Source of the DNA: Faecalibacterium sp. CAG:74
GTDB lineage: Bacteria; Bacillota; Clostridia; Christensenellales; Aristaeellaceae
Assembly: GCA_000437595.1 (NCBI GenBank)
Contig: FR899849.1
Location: forward strand, 81,828-119,286
Length of the DNA: 37,459 nucleotides
Direction: 5' to 3'
Position 1 is the stretch's first letter; the number at the start of each line of letters is the position of its first letter. Of the stretch, positions 1 to 6,898 are shown one piece after another. The notes under the pieces are model-generated. The model had not been told where the DNA came from. It saw nothing but the letters and a program-made list of their open reading frames with translations, and did not search any database. The translations under genes were made by a program, and so were the position numbers.

Positions 1-303
1 CAGGAATGCCAATGCGCCATCGGGTGATGTGTCCCCGTAGCCCATTGCCCGCAGAAACGCCTGAACATCCGCCTGTGCAAGCAGCGCCGCGAGCGCCTCC
101 TGCCGGTAGACGTACACCAGCGCGCGCTCCTGCTGCACTCGCAGGATGGTCAGCGACACGCTGCGCGATTCAAGCGCTGCCTGCACACGCCGGAACTCCG
201 CGCGAAAGCCCGTCGCATCCGCGCAGGACGAGGTGAACAGGCTGCCGACCTTCATATTCGCCAGCGTCGGGGAGCCGTGGTCAATCAGCGCGCGTTCCAG
301 CAT
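1..303 (-). CDS. DUF3793 family protein (5' part, runs off the left edge)
   Basis: Leftward reading frame from ATG at 303, open to the window edge (101 codons seen). The N-terminus reads MLERALIDHGSPTLANMKVG and continues SLFTSSC, which resembles the start of DUF3793 proteins (an acidic/His-Ser-Pro-Thr-Leu stretch followed by K-x-G/A-x-LF). These proteins are of unknown function and, from memory, are often found near ferrous iron transport (feo) and flavodoxin genes in Clostridia. An AGGAGG site (312-317) lies 8 bases before the ATG, fixing the start. A consensus promoter and two palindromes lie directly upstream, so this is probably the first gene of its unit and is tightly regulated. The C-terminal half is outside the window. 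Confidence 0.72.
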   Translation of the reverse strand, partial: MLERALIDHGSPTLANMKVGSLFTSSCADATGFRAEFRRVQAALESRSVSLTILRVQQERALVYVYRQEALAALLAQADVQAFLRAMGYGDTSPDGALAFL

Positions 304-319
304 GATGGTGTCCTCCTGC

Positions 320-339
320 GTGTTAGTTTTGGCTAACAC
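320..339. promoter_or_regulatory. Proximal palindromic operator-like site
   Basis: Perfect inverted repeat GTGTTAG - 6 bases - CTAACAC just downstream of the -10 box and covering the predicted start point. Its core GTTAG-N6-CTAAC is repeated upstream of the -35 box (381-396). The TTAG...CTAA core resembles DtxR/IdeR-type metal regulator sites; that assignment is inference. Confidence 0.6.
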
Positions 340-343
340 GGAT

Positions 344-372
344 ATTTTACAGGATAATGGCTTGTTTGTCAA
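344..372 (-). promoter_or_regulatory. Sigma-A type promoter of the DUF3793 gene
   Basis: On the minus strand TTGACA (372-367) is followed after exactly 17 bases by TAAAAT (349-344). Transcription would start near 337, inside the proximal palindrome. This is one of the best matches to consensus in the window. Confidence 0.75.
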
Positions 373-380
373 GCGGAAAG

Positions 381-396
381 GTTAGTGAAAGCTAAC
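381..396. promoter_or_regulatory. Distal palindromic operator-like site
   Basis: Inverted repeat GTTAG - 6 bases - CTAAC located 9 bp upstream of the -35 box. It has the same arms and spacer length as the site at 320-339; the two centres are 59 bp apart, so the promoter is bracketed by both. Confidence 0.58.
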
Positions 397-454
397 TTTT
401 TGACGAAAAAGTGCGCGATGGGCGGAATTCGCGACATTGAGCGGAAAAGGAAAA

Positions 455-499
455 CGAAAAAGTAAAGAAAAAGCTGCCTCCGATGCGTTCAGAGGCAGC
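455..499 (-). terminator. Rho-independent terminator after the ATP-grasp gene
   Basis: Arms GCTGCCTC/GAGGCAGC (473-480 and 492-499, 11-base loop) are followed on the minus strand by a T-rich tail. It lies 22 bp beyond the stop codon of the leftward ATP-grasp gene. Confidence 0.8.
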
Positions 500-521
500 C
501 TGCTTATTTTTTTGGGGGGGA

Positions 522-1715
522 TTACACCGTCCCGCACGCATCCGCGTAGAACGCGTTCATTGCGTCCTCCGTCGGGAAGTTCGCGACGTACATCATGTTG
601 CCCATCGCGCCCGACAAGGCGTCCGGCACACGGCCGACCATCTTCATCTGCGCGGCGTACTTCGTCATCAGCTGCTCGTGCGACAGGCGGAAGTGCTTGC
701 CGTCGCGGCGACCCGCAAACGCGCAGAAGGCGTGCTCACCCTGCGGCATCAGCGTGCTGTCATAGGCAATCATGTCCGCCCAAATCTTGTACACGTCGGT
801 CGAGTTGGCAAAATTCATCATGTCCGGCGAGAAGCCGCCGCACGGCCGCATGTTGACCTCCAGCGCAACCACGTCGCCCTTCTTGCCCATCGACGGCTGA
901 TCCTCGGTCAGGCGGAAGAACTCGAAGTGCACAAACCGGCTGCGCACGCCGAAGGACTTCACCGTCGCGCGCCCCACCTTGCGGACATCATCGTGCAAGT
1001 CCTTGACGATGTAGTACACGGAGTTGTCGTCGTTGTTCACAATGTCCATGATAGAGACGGGACTGACGTTGCCCGTCTCGAAAATCGGCTCGCCCTTGCT
1101 GTTGATGATGGCGTCGTAGCTGTTGACTTCGGCGTGGATAAACTCCTCCATGATGTAGGAAACTTCCAGCTCTTTGATGATGAGGAAGTGTCGGAGGTCA
1201 TCGTCGCTGGACAGCTTGTAGGTGTGGGACGCGCCCACGCCGTTATCCGGCTTGACAATGACGGGGTAGCCGACTTCGCTGATGAACGCCTTGCAGCCAT
1301 CGAAATTATCCACCATATGGTAGCGCGCCGTCGCGATGCCGGCCTTCTGATAGTATTCCTTCATCTTGGACTTGAACTTGATGCGCGGCATATCGCTGAC
1401 TTGGAAGCCGCTGGTGATATGGAAATCGGTGCGGAGCATGGCGTCGCGCTCCAGCCAGTATTCGTTGTTGCTCTCCAGCCAGTCGATACGGCCGTATTTG
1501 CTGATGAAGAACGCGACGGCGCGGTACACCTCGTCGTAATTCTCCATGCTGCCGACCTTGTAGTATTCGTGCAGGGCGCTCTTGAGTTCGGGCAGGAGGG
1601 TATCATAGGGCTGATCGCCGATGCCGAGGACGCGCAGCCCGTTATTGCGCAGCTGACGGCAGAACTGCCAGTAGTTGACGGGGAAATTCGGGGAAATGAA
1701 AACGAAATTCTTCAT
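522..1715 (-). CDS. ATP-grasp domain enzyme (carboxylate-amine/thiol ligase family)
   Basis: A 397-residue protein. ATP-grasp features seen: an N-terminal Rossmann-like half (FVFISPNFP...VLGIGD), then GYPVIVKPDNGVGASHTYK (lysine and glycine-rich ATP loop), IMEEFIHAEVNSYDAI (hinge and acidic strand), and VVALEVNMRPCGGFSPDMMN (metal-binding Glu and Asn). Members join a carboxylate to an amine or thiol through an acyl phosphate; the substrate cannot be told. Start chosen at ATG 1715 because AAGGA lies 11 bases upstream; the in-frame ATG at 1727 has no spacing to a ribosome site. It lies downstream of, and on the same strand as, two esterase genes, with a 195-bp gap holding a hairpin repeat, so co-transcription is likely but not certain. 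Confidence 0.8.
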   Translation of the reverse strand: MKNFVFISPNFPVNYWQFCRQLRNNGLRVLGIGDQPYDTLLPELKSALHEYYKVGSMENYDEVYRAVAFFISKYGRIDWLESNNEYWLERDAMLRTDFHITSGFQVSDMPRIKFKSKMKEYYQKAGIATARYHMVDNFDGCKAFISEVGYPVIVKPDNGVGASHTYKLSSDDDLRHFLIIKELEVSYIMEEFIHAEVNSYDAIINSKGEPIFETGNVSPVSIMDIVNNDDNSVYYIVKDLHDDVRKVGRATVKSFGVRSRFVHFEFFRLTEDQPSMGKKGDVVALEVNMRPCGGFSPDMMNFANSTDVYKIWADMIAYDSTLMPQGEHAFCAFAGRRDGKHFRLSHEQLMTKYAAQMKMVGRVPDALSGAMGNMMYVANFPTEDAMNAFYADACGTV

Positions 1716-1810
1716 GGTTTGATTCATCCTTTTGTTTTTACTGAACCGAAGGTTCATTGGATAAACACGCGGGCATTGCCTGAAAGTGTTACCAACTCAA
1801 TCGCGAAATG

Positions 1811-1910
1811 GGTGTCGAGAGGGTCGAAGACCCTTCGTGGGTGCAGGGCAAATGAAACGGGACGAAGTCCCCCTGCCGGAGTCCAGAGGCAGAGCCTCTG
1901 GCGCCTCCCC
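1811..1910. repeat. Hairpin repeat, family 3
   Basis: Begins directly at the stop codon of the esterase gene and holds three hairpins with 3-base loops: GGGTC-GAA-GACCC (1820-1832), GGGAC-GAA-GTCCC (1859-1871) and CCAGAGGC-AGA-GCCTCTGG (1883-1901). On the minus strand the last one runs into GGACTCCGGCAGGGG, and the same arrangement recurs on the plus strand at 19858-19918 before clpC. Confidence 0.7.
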
Positions 1911-2657
1911 TCATAAAATGTGCGGGACATGATAAGCCACTTGCTGATACCACCAGTCCCAGTCGTGCTTCACATCGTAGCCCCAAATGTCGAACCAGAC
2001 GTGAATGTCCTTCTGCGCACAAATGTCGCGCAGGCGGAATGTGCTCTCCGGCACTTCCCACGCGCCCTGCCCGACGACGACCACCGCCTTGTGGTCGTTG
2101 TACAGGCGAATAAACGGGTGGTCGGGTGAAATTCCGGCGAGATAATCCACCGGAGAATTGGCGTACACCAGCTCATCCATGTAGCCGGGGAAGCCGTATT
2201 CGCTGGTGTAAATGCCGCTGAGCGCCAGCAGACCGTCGAACGTCTCCGGGAAGCGGAAATACAGGTTTGCCGCGTGCGTCGCGCCCAAGGAGCAGCCGAA
2301 CGCAATGATGCCCGGCGTGCCGTCCCAGCCGTTGCGGTCGTTCGTCATGGACTGGATGAACGGCGCAACCTCCCGCACGATGTAGTTCATCCACGCTTCA
2401 TGGCGGCGGATGCGGTCGTGCGGGTCGTAGGACGCGGAATACGTCTCCTTATCCAGCGTGTCGATGGAAAAGACCATGCACTGCCCGGATTCAATCCACG
2501 GCGCCCATGCGTCGGTCATGCGGTAGTTCTCGAAGTCGAAAAAGCGCCCGTCTTGGCAGGGAATGAACAGCACTGGGCGGCCGGCGTGGCCGTACACCTT
2601 GATTTCCATCTCCCGCCCGACGGAGGGGCTGTACCATTTTGTGTAGTATGTCTGCAT
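1911..2657 (-). CDS. Alpha/beta-hydrolase, putative esterase (PF00756-like)
   Basis: A 248-residue protein without signal peptide, so likely cytoplasmic. Nucleophile elbow IAFGCSLGATHA places the catalytic serine near residue 123; the C-terminal histidine is probably in HDWDWWYQQVAYH. The fold and the RPVLFIPCQDGRFFDFENYRM N-terminus fit the esterase D / putative esterase group (hydrolysis of carboxylic esters or thioesters). Start is ATG 2657 with GGAGG 8 bases upstream. It starts 15 bp after the stop of the upstream esterase gene, so the two are one operon. Physiological substrate unknown. Confidence 0.82.
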   Translation of the reverse strand: MQTYYTKWYSPSVGREMEIKVYGHAGRPVLFIPCQDGRFFDFENYRMTDAWAPWIESGQCMVFSIDTLDKETYSASYDPHDRIRRHEAWMNYIVREVAPFIQSMTNDRNGWDGTPGIIAFGCSLGATHAANLYFRFPETFDGLLALSGIYTSEYGFPGYMDELVYANSPVDYLAGISPDHPFIRLYNDHKAVVVVGQGAWEVPESTFRLRDICAQKDIHVWFDIWGYDVKHDWDWWYQQVAYHVPHIL

Positions 2658-2672
2658 GGGTTGCGCCTCCAA

Positions 2673-3440
2673 TTATTCGCGATTGTAGAACAGAACGTGC
2701 ATGAAGAAGGGAATCTGCTCTTCCCAGCAGGCTTCGCAGTGGTCACCGTTGGGGACGATGCGGCTCGTCAGCAGCACCTGCTTTTCCAGCAGACGGCTTG
2801 TTACGGCGGCGTACTGCTTGCGCATGTTGTCGTGGTGCGCCATCTCGCGCGAACCGTAGTCCATATAAATCACGGTGTCCGGGGCAAATTGCGCGTCGCG
2901 AATCAGGCGGTCAAGGCTGCGCGTGGCAAACCAGATGCTCGGCGAAAGGCACGCCGCGCGCGAATACACGTCATTGAACGCCGTCACCGCGTACAGGCTC
3001 ATCAGCCCGCCCATGCTCGACCCCGCAATCCACGTCGTTTCGCGCCCCGGCAGCGTCGGGTACTTTTCGTCAATCATGCCTTTGAGCGTATGTGCGAACC
3101 AGTCCATCGTCGTGCGCCCGCGCCCGCGGATGTAGCCGAGCTTCGGGTCTTCAAACGTGAAGGGGGAATATTCGCTCAGCCGCCCGTTATTCGGCGAATG
3201 GTTGCAGTCCACCGCAACGACAATCAGCGGCGTGTTTGTCGATTCAAGATATTCCTTCATCCCCCAGCACTTCCCGTAGGTCGCGTCGGAATCGAAGAAA
3301 ACGTTATGACCATCGAACATGTACAGCACAGGATAGCGCGCTTCGGGGTTCTCCTGCGCTTCGTCGGGGACGTACACATAGACGGTTCGTCCCTCGCGCC
3401 CGCTCAGCTTCGGGATGGGGGTTGTCCATTTTTCAATCAT
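2673..3440 (-). CDS. Alpha/beta-hydrolase, putative esterase (enterochelin esterase-like)
   Basis: A 255-residue protein. YPVLYMFDGHNVFFDSDATYG is typical of putative esterases of the Fes/esterase D type; nucleophile elbow IAGSSMGGLMS (Ser near 142) and a late NGDHCEACW histidine complete the triad. Related to but distinct from the next gene: same family, low identity. No signal peptide, so cytoplasmic. Start ATG 3440 is preceded by GAGG at 10 bases; a longer reading to 3500 lacks a ribosome site and crosses the promoter. First gene of the esterase/esterase/ATP-grasp cluster, transcribed from the promoter at 3491-3519. Confidence 0.84.
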   Translation of the reverse strand: MIEKWTTPIPKLSGREGRTVYVYVPDEAQENPEARYPVLYMFDGHNVFFDSDATYGKCWGMKEYLESTNTPLIVVAVDCNHSPNNGRLSEYSPFTFEDPKLGYIRGRGRTTMDWFAHTLKGMIDEKYPTLPGRETTWIAGSSMGGLMSLYAVTAFNDVYSRAACLSPSIWFATRSLDRLIRDAQFAPDTVIYMDYGSREMAHHDNMRKQYAAVTSRLLEKQVLLTSRIVPNGDHCEACWEEQIPFFMHVLFYNRE

Positions 3441-3490
3441 GATGCTTATTCCTCGGTGTTGGTGTCGGGAAATGAAATTTTCCCAACGAT

Positions 3491-3519
3491 AGTGTAGCAC
3501 AGCGCGAAACAGAACTCAA
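3491..3519 (-). promoter_or_regulatory. Promoter of the esterase operon
   Basis: Minus strand TTGAGT (3519-3514), 17-base spacer, TACACT (3496-3491). Diverges from the promoter of the XRE gene 70 bp away. Confidence 0.55.
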
Positions 3520-3587
3520 CCGTTTACACCGGAAAAAACAAAAAAAGGGCATTTTCGGCGGACGCAAGCGGGGCAACTGGCAGTTGC

Positions 3588-3616
3588 TTGCGCAGGAAAA
3601 GCGAATGTGATATAGT
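3588..3616 (+). promoter_or_regulatory. Promoter of the XRE/zinc-ribbon gene
   Basis: TTGCGC (3588-3593), 17-base spacer, TATAGT (3611-3616). Predicted start point near 3623 leaves a very short leader before ATG 3638. Confidence 0.6.
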
Positions 3617-3637
3617 AAGGGCGAGGTGATGATACTG

Positions 3638-4078
3638 ATGGAAGCCAAGGATGTGCTTTTGAAGCTGCGGACAGAACACGGGCTGTCGCAGGAGACGCTC
3701 GCGGAGAAGCTGTTTGTGACGCGCCAAGCTGTGTCCCGCTGGGAAAGGGGCGATACCCTGCCGAACACGGAGACACTCAAGCTGCTCTCGAAGCTCTACG
3801 ACGTCTCGATTAACACGCTGCTCGGTTCTCCGCGGACGCTGATTTGCCAGTGCTGCGGTATGCCGCTTGACGACACGACCATCAGCCGCGAACCCGGCGG
3901 CGCATTCAACGAAGACTACTGCAAGTGGTGTTATACGGATGGGAAATTTGCGTACAGTTCGTTGGAAGAGCTGCTGGCGTTTCTGGTGCCGCACATGTCA
4001 AATGATGCGTGGCAGCCGGAGCAGGTGCGCGCGTATTTGGCGGACATGCTGCCAAAGCTGAAGCACTGGGCGAAGTGA
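3638..4078 (+). CDS. XRE-family transcriptional regulator with C-terminal zinc ribbon
   Basis: A 146-residue protein. Residues 3-60 are a Cro/C1 helix-turn-helix (LRTEHGLSQETLAEKLFVTRQAVSRWERGDTLP...). After a short link comes ICQCCGMPLDD and EDYCKWCYTDG: four cysteines in two C-x2-C pairs, as in the putative zinc-ribbon domain often fused to such regulators. It probably binds DNA and may sense metal or redox state; the target is unknown. Start ATG 3638 is preceded by AGGTGAT at 7 bases; upstream GTG/ATG codons at 3626/3629 lie within this ribosome site. It diverges from the esterase operon, so that operon is one candidate target (inference). A terminator follows. Confidence 0.85.
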   Translation: MEAKDVLLKLRTEHGLSQETLAEKLFVTRQAVSRWERGDTLPNTETLKLLSKLYDVSINTLLGSPRTLICQCCGMPLDDTTISREPGGAFNEDYCKWCYTDGKFAYSSLEELLAFLVPHMSNDAWQPEQVRAYLADMLPKLKHWAK

Positions 4079-4093
4079 ATCAGGCAGATGAAG

Positions 4094-4123
4094 GCAGCAG
4101 GGCGGCGCGTTCTGCTGCTTTTT
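4094..4123 (+). terminator. Terminator of the XRE gene
   Basis: GCAGCAG (4094-4100) pairs with CTGCTGC (4112-4118), followed by five T. It lies 16 bp after the stop codon. Confidence 0.75.
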
Positions 4124-4139
4124 CGTGTTACACCGGGAT

Positions 4140-4363
4140 GGGCGGTCGCGCCCATTTGGCGCGACAATGTGCAGCAAGGTGGAAAGAGCAGCTTGGGGGC
4201 GCTCCTGCGGGAGCGCAAAGTTACTGGCAGGGACGCTTCGCTGCCTGCACCTGTTGACTTTTCCCTTGGAGTAGATTAAACGAGGAACAATTGGGGCGTT
4301 GCCCAAACCCCACAAGGGAGCGCCGCCCCTTGACCCCTCCGCGCGATTCAGTTGGTCGCTTCG
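4140..4363 (-). repeat. Hairpin repeat family 1, copy A
   Basis: About 220 bp that matches copies at 11588-11867 (same orientation) and 16799-17016 (opposite). Shared blocks include GTCGCGCC-CATTT-GGCGCGAC (4145-4165), GAAAGAGCAGCTTGGGGG, an inverted GCGCTCC/GGAGCGC pair, GCAGGGACGCTTCGCTGCCTGC-like sequence, TTGGGGCGTTGCCCAAACCCC and CCCCTTGACCCC. Orientation is given relative to copy C. No reading frame in it looks real. Confidence 0.75.
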
Positions 4364-4373
4364 TCATACTATG

Positions 4374-4413
4374 CCCGCGTGTTTATCGCTTTTCCCGCGT
4401 GTTTATTCCTTTT
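4374..4413 (+). promoter_or_regulatory. Two tandem 20-bp units upstream of the gpmI promoter
   Basis: CCCGCGTGTTTATCGCTTTT (4374-4393) is followed directly by CCCGCGTGTTTATTCCTTTT (4394-4413), 18 of 20 bases identical, ending 15 bp before the -35 box. The 20-bp period (about two helical turns) puts both units on one face of the DNA, as for an activator dimer. The factor is unknown. Confidence 0.45.
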
Positions 4414-4428
4414 AACCGCCCCTGCCCC

Positions 4429-4457
4429 TTGACATCCGTGAAAAAATAGACTATTCT
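4429..4457 (+). promoter_or_regulatory. Promoter of gpmI
   Basis: TTGACA (4429-4434), 17-base spacer, TATTCT (4452-4457). The leader to the ATG is about 70 bases and contains GGGTG/CACCC arms shortly after the start point. Confidence 0.68.
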
Positions 4458-4535
4458 ATGGGGTGGGCTCGGACACCCGTCCCAGCCTACCAGATTCTCC
4501 CCGGTACTGTATTTTTTAAGGAGGATTTTTGAACA

Positions 4536-6113
4536 ATGAAAAAGCCGGTTGTTCTCGTCGTCATGGACGGCGTAGGCGAAACCCCTGAAGAACTGGGCAA
4601 CATGGTCAAAAAGGCCACGACCCCGACCCTCAACGAACTCAAGGAAACCTGCCCGTGGCAGATCATCAAGGCGCACGGCACGGCAGTCGGTCTGCCCTCC
4701 GATGATGATATGGGCAACTCCGAAGTCGGCCACAACGCGCTCGGCTGCGGTCAGATTTACTCGCAGGGTGCCAAGCTTGTCAACGAATCCATCGAATCCG
4801 GCAAGATTTACACCTCGGATGCGTGGAAGAACCTCGTCAGCGACCTGAAGGACAATGGCGCAACCCTGCACTTCATCGGTCTGCTGTCCGACGGCAACGT
4901 GCACTCCAACATTTCGCACCTGATTGCGATGCTGAAGGAAGCCAAGAAGGAGGGCGTAAAGCACGTCCGCTGCCACATTCTGCTGGACGGCCGCGACGTG
5001 CCCGCCACCTCCGCGCTGGAGTATGTGCAGGAGCTGGAAGACGTTCTCGCATCCCTGAATGACGCGGATTTCGACGGCAAGATCGCTTCCGGCGGCGGCC
5101 GCATGACCATCACCATGGACCGCTATCAGGCGAACTGGCCGATGGTCAAGGCGGGCTGGGACACGCATGTGCATGGCATCGGCCGTCAGTTTGCGACCGC
5201 GAAGGAAGCCATTGAGGCCTTCCGCGCGGAAACCGGCGTGATTGACCAGGACCTGCCGGCATTCGTGATTGCGGAGAATGGCAAGCCCGTTGGCAAGATG
5301 GAGGACGGCGACAGCGTTATCCTCTTTAACTTCCGCGGCGACCGCGCGCAGGAAATTTCGATGGCGTTCGACGGCGACAGCTCGTTCGACAAGTTCGACC
5401 GCGGCGAAATGCCCAAGGTGAAGTACGCCGGTATGCTCCAGTATGACGGCGACCTGTGCATCCCGAAGTCCTTCCTCGTCAACCCGCCGGAAATCCGCAA
5501 CACGCTGACTGAGCTGCTTGTCGCCAACGGCGTCAACGAGTTTGCCTGCTCCGAAACGCAGAAGTTTGGTCATGTGACGTACTTCTGGAACGGCAACCGC
5601 TCCGAAAAGTTCTCCAAGGAGCTGGAAACGTGGGTGGAAGTGCCCTCCGACGTGCGTTCCTTCGACGAATGCCCGTGGATGAAGGCGACCGAAATCACCG
5701 ACCTGGTGGTGGACGCCATCAAGAGCGGCAAGTACGGCTTCATCCGCTGCAACTACCCCAACGGCGACATGGTTGGCCACACCGGCAACCTGCTGGCCAC
5801 CGAAATTGCGGTGGAATCCGTTGACCTGTGCCTTGCGCGCGTGAAGAAGGCGTGCGACGAGTACGGTGCGATTCTCTGCGTGACGGCTGACCACGGCAAT
5901 GCCGACCAGATGCTGGAGAAGAACAAGAAGGGCAAGATCAGCGTCCGCACGGCGCACAGCCTGAACCCCGTCCCCTTCATCGTGTACGACAAGGACGAGC
6001 GTCACGAACTGAAGGATGGCCACGGCTTCGGTCTGGCGAACGTCGCCCCGACGGTGGCGGGTCTGCTGGGCATCAAGCCGTTCGATTCCTGGGAAGAATC
6101 CATGCTGAAGTAA
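4536..6113 (+). CDS. gpmI: 2,3-bisphosphoglycerate-independent phosphoglycerate mutase
   Basis: A 525-residue protein of the alkaline phosphatase superfamily that interconverts 3- and 2-phosphoglycerate in glycolysis. VVLVVMDGVGE (metal-binding Asp), MGNSEVGHNALG (phosphorylated Ser near 62), HILLDGRDVPATSA, ASGGGRMTITMDRY, FNFRGDRAQEI, NYPNGDMVGHTG and VTADHGNADQM are all present. The active-site context GLPSDDDMGNSEVGHNALG, the phrase QYDGDLCIP and KFGHVTYFWNGNRS are those of the plant/trypanosomatid-type enzyme rather than the usual bacterial GLPxGQMGNSEVGHxxIG type. AAGGAGG lies 12 bases before the ATG at 4536. Single-gene unit between its own promoter and terminator. Confidence 0.96.
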   Translation: MKKPVVLVVMDGVGETPEELGNMVKKATTPTLNELKETCPWQIIKAHGTAVGLPSDDDMGNSEVGHNALGCGQIYSQGAKLVNESIESGKIYTSDAWKNLVSDLKDNGATLHFIGLLSDGNVHSNISHLIAMLKEAKKEGVKHVRCHILLDGRDVPATSALEYVQELEDVLASLNDADFDGKIASGGGRMTITMDRYQANWPMVKAGWDTHVHGIGRQFATAKEAIEAFRAETGVIDQDLPAFVIAENGKPVGKMEDGDSVILFNFRGDRAQEISMAFDGDSSFDKFDRGEMPKVKYAGMLQYDGDLCIPKSFLVNPPEIRNTLTELLVANGVNEFACSETQKFGHVTYFWNGNRSEKFSKELETWVEVPSDVRSFDECPWMKATEITDLVVDAIKSGKYGFIRCNYPNGDMVGHTGNLLATEIAVESVDLCLARVKKACDEYGAILCVTADHGNADQMLEKNKKGKISVRTAHSLNPVPFIVYDKDERHELKDGHGFGLANVAPTVAGLLGIKPFDSWEESMLK

Positions 6114-6123
6114 GCAAAAATCA

Positions 6124-6154
6124 GGGGAAGCTGCATCAGCGGCTTCTCCTTTTT
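6124..6154 (+). terminator. Terminator of gpmI
   Basis: GGGGAAGCTG pairs (one G-T wobble pair and one T-G pair) with CGGCTTCTCC across a short loop and is followed by TTTTT. Confidence 0.72.
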
Positions 6155-6164
6155 CGTGCAATAA

Positions 6165-6207
6165 AAATGCGCTGGAACGCGATTTTTTCCGCGTCCAGCG
6201 CATTTTT
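6165..6207. terminator. Bidirectional terminator between gpmI and nrdR
   Basis: ATGCGCTGGAACGCG (6167-6181) pairs with CGCGTCCAGCGCAT (one bulged A). Runs of T follow on the plus strand and of A precede, so it can act on both gpmI and the leftward nrdR transcript. Confidence 0.75.
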
Positions 6208-6231
6208 TCTTACAATAAGTTACAGCTTCTT

Positions 6232-6305
6232 GCAGGGGATTTTCGCGCCTGCGGGCGCGACCAAAGGGCTTTCCGATCGCCCTTTGGAAACCTTCGGCGC
6301 CGCAA
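6232..6305 (-). repeat. Hairpin repeat family 2, copy 1
   Basis: Contains the long stem CAAAGGGC-TTTCCGATC-GCCCTTTG and CGCGCCTGCGGGCGCG. Nearly the same 70 bp occurs at 17164-17240, and a truncated inverse copy at 17050-17100. It lies 45 bp beyond the nrdR stop codon; 6306-6348 shows nothing recognisable. Confidence 0.72.
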
Positions 6306-6348
6306 CCTTTGGGGTTAATCCACATTGGTAGCACCCATGGTATCAGCT

Positions 6349-6810
6349 TTACTTTTTCCCCTCATCCAGCAGCTTCTGCAGTTCCTGCATGAACGTTCCA
6401 ATATCCGTGAAGAGGCGATACACCGCCGCAAAGCGCACATATGCCACGTCGTTTGTTGCTTTCAGCTCCTCCATCACCATGTCACCGATGCGCTGGGAGG
6501 AAATCTCCCCTTCCATGCTGGCATAGGCGCGCTGCTCGATGCTCGTGGTCATCGCGTCAATCTGCTGCATGGACACCGGAAGTTTCTCGCAGGCATGAAG
6601 AATGCCTGCCTTAATCTTCTGCGCGTCAAAGGTTTCCCGCCGGCCGTCGCGCTTGACAACCATCAGCGGCAGCATCTCGATTTTCTCATACGTCGTGAAT
6701 CGCCGCCCGCAGCCCATGCACTCCCGCCGCCGACGAATGCTGTTGCCCTCTTCGGTCGGGCGCGAGTCGATGACCTTGCTCTCCGCGCAGTTGCAGTATT
6801 GACACCTCAT
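6349..6810 (-). CDS. nrdR: Transcriptional repressor NrdR
   Basis: A 153-residue protein of the exact length and layout of NrdR: a zinc ribbon (C3, C6, C31, C34; MRCQYC...ECMGCGRRFTTYE) followed by an ATP-cone domain (LPLMVVKRDGRRETFDAQKIKAGI...). NrdR senses ATP/dATP and represses ribonucleotide reductase genes through NrdR boxes. No nrd gene and no clear NrdR box is visible in the window. GGGAGG is 8 bases before the ATG at 6810. It has its own promoter downstream of nadE. Confidence 0.96.
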   Translation of the reverse strand: MRCQYCNCAESKVIDSRPTEEGNSIRRRRECMGCGRRFTTYEKIEMLPLMVVKRDGRRETFDAQKIKAGILHACEKLPVSMQQIDAMTTSIEQRAYASMEGEISSQRIGDMVMEELKATNDVAYVRFAAVYRLFTDIGTFMQELQKLLDEGKK

Positions 6811-6852
6811 GCCGTTCGCCTCCCTTGTGGCGCATCGTGATGTTTCGCTGCC

Positions 6853-6881
6853 ATTATACCAGATTTGGTGGTTTCACGCAA
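6853..6881 (-). promoter_or_regulatory. Promoter of nrdR
   Basis: Minus strand TTGCGT (6881-6876), 17-base spacer, TATAAT (6858-6853) with a TGG extended -10 just before it. It lies in the 88-bp gap after nadE. Confidence 0.72.
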
Positions 6882-6898
6882 GCCCTATCGTTATCATT

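Noticed and set aside
4088..4279. Short open frames inside the intergenic repeat blocks (also 11515-11884 and 16817-17014)
   Set aside because: They arise from GC-rich hairpins shared between repeat copies, differ in frame between copies, and have no ribosome sites.
4383..6203. A 606-codon open frame antisense to gpmI, and similar long antisense frames at 483-1916, 7388-8626 and 18256-20049
   Set aside because: Each lies opposite a strongly supported gene, is rich in Arg/His/Val from reversed GC-rich codons, and lacks ribosome sites and family motifs. They are mirror frames.
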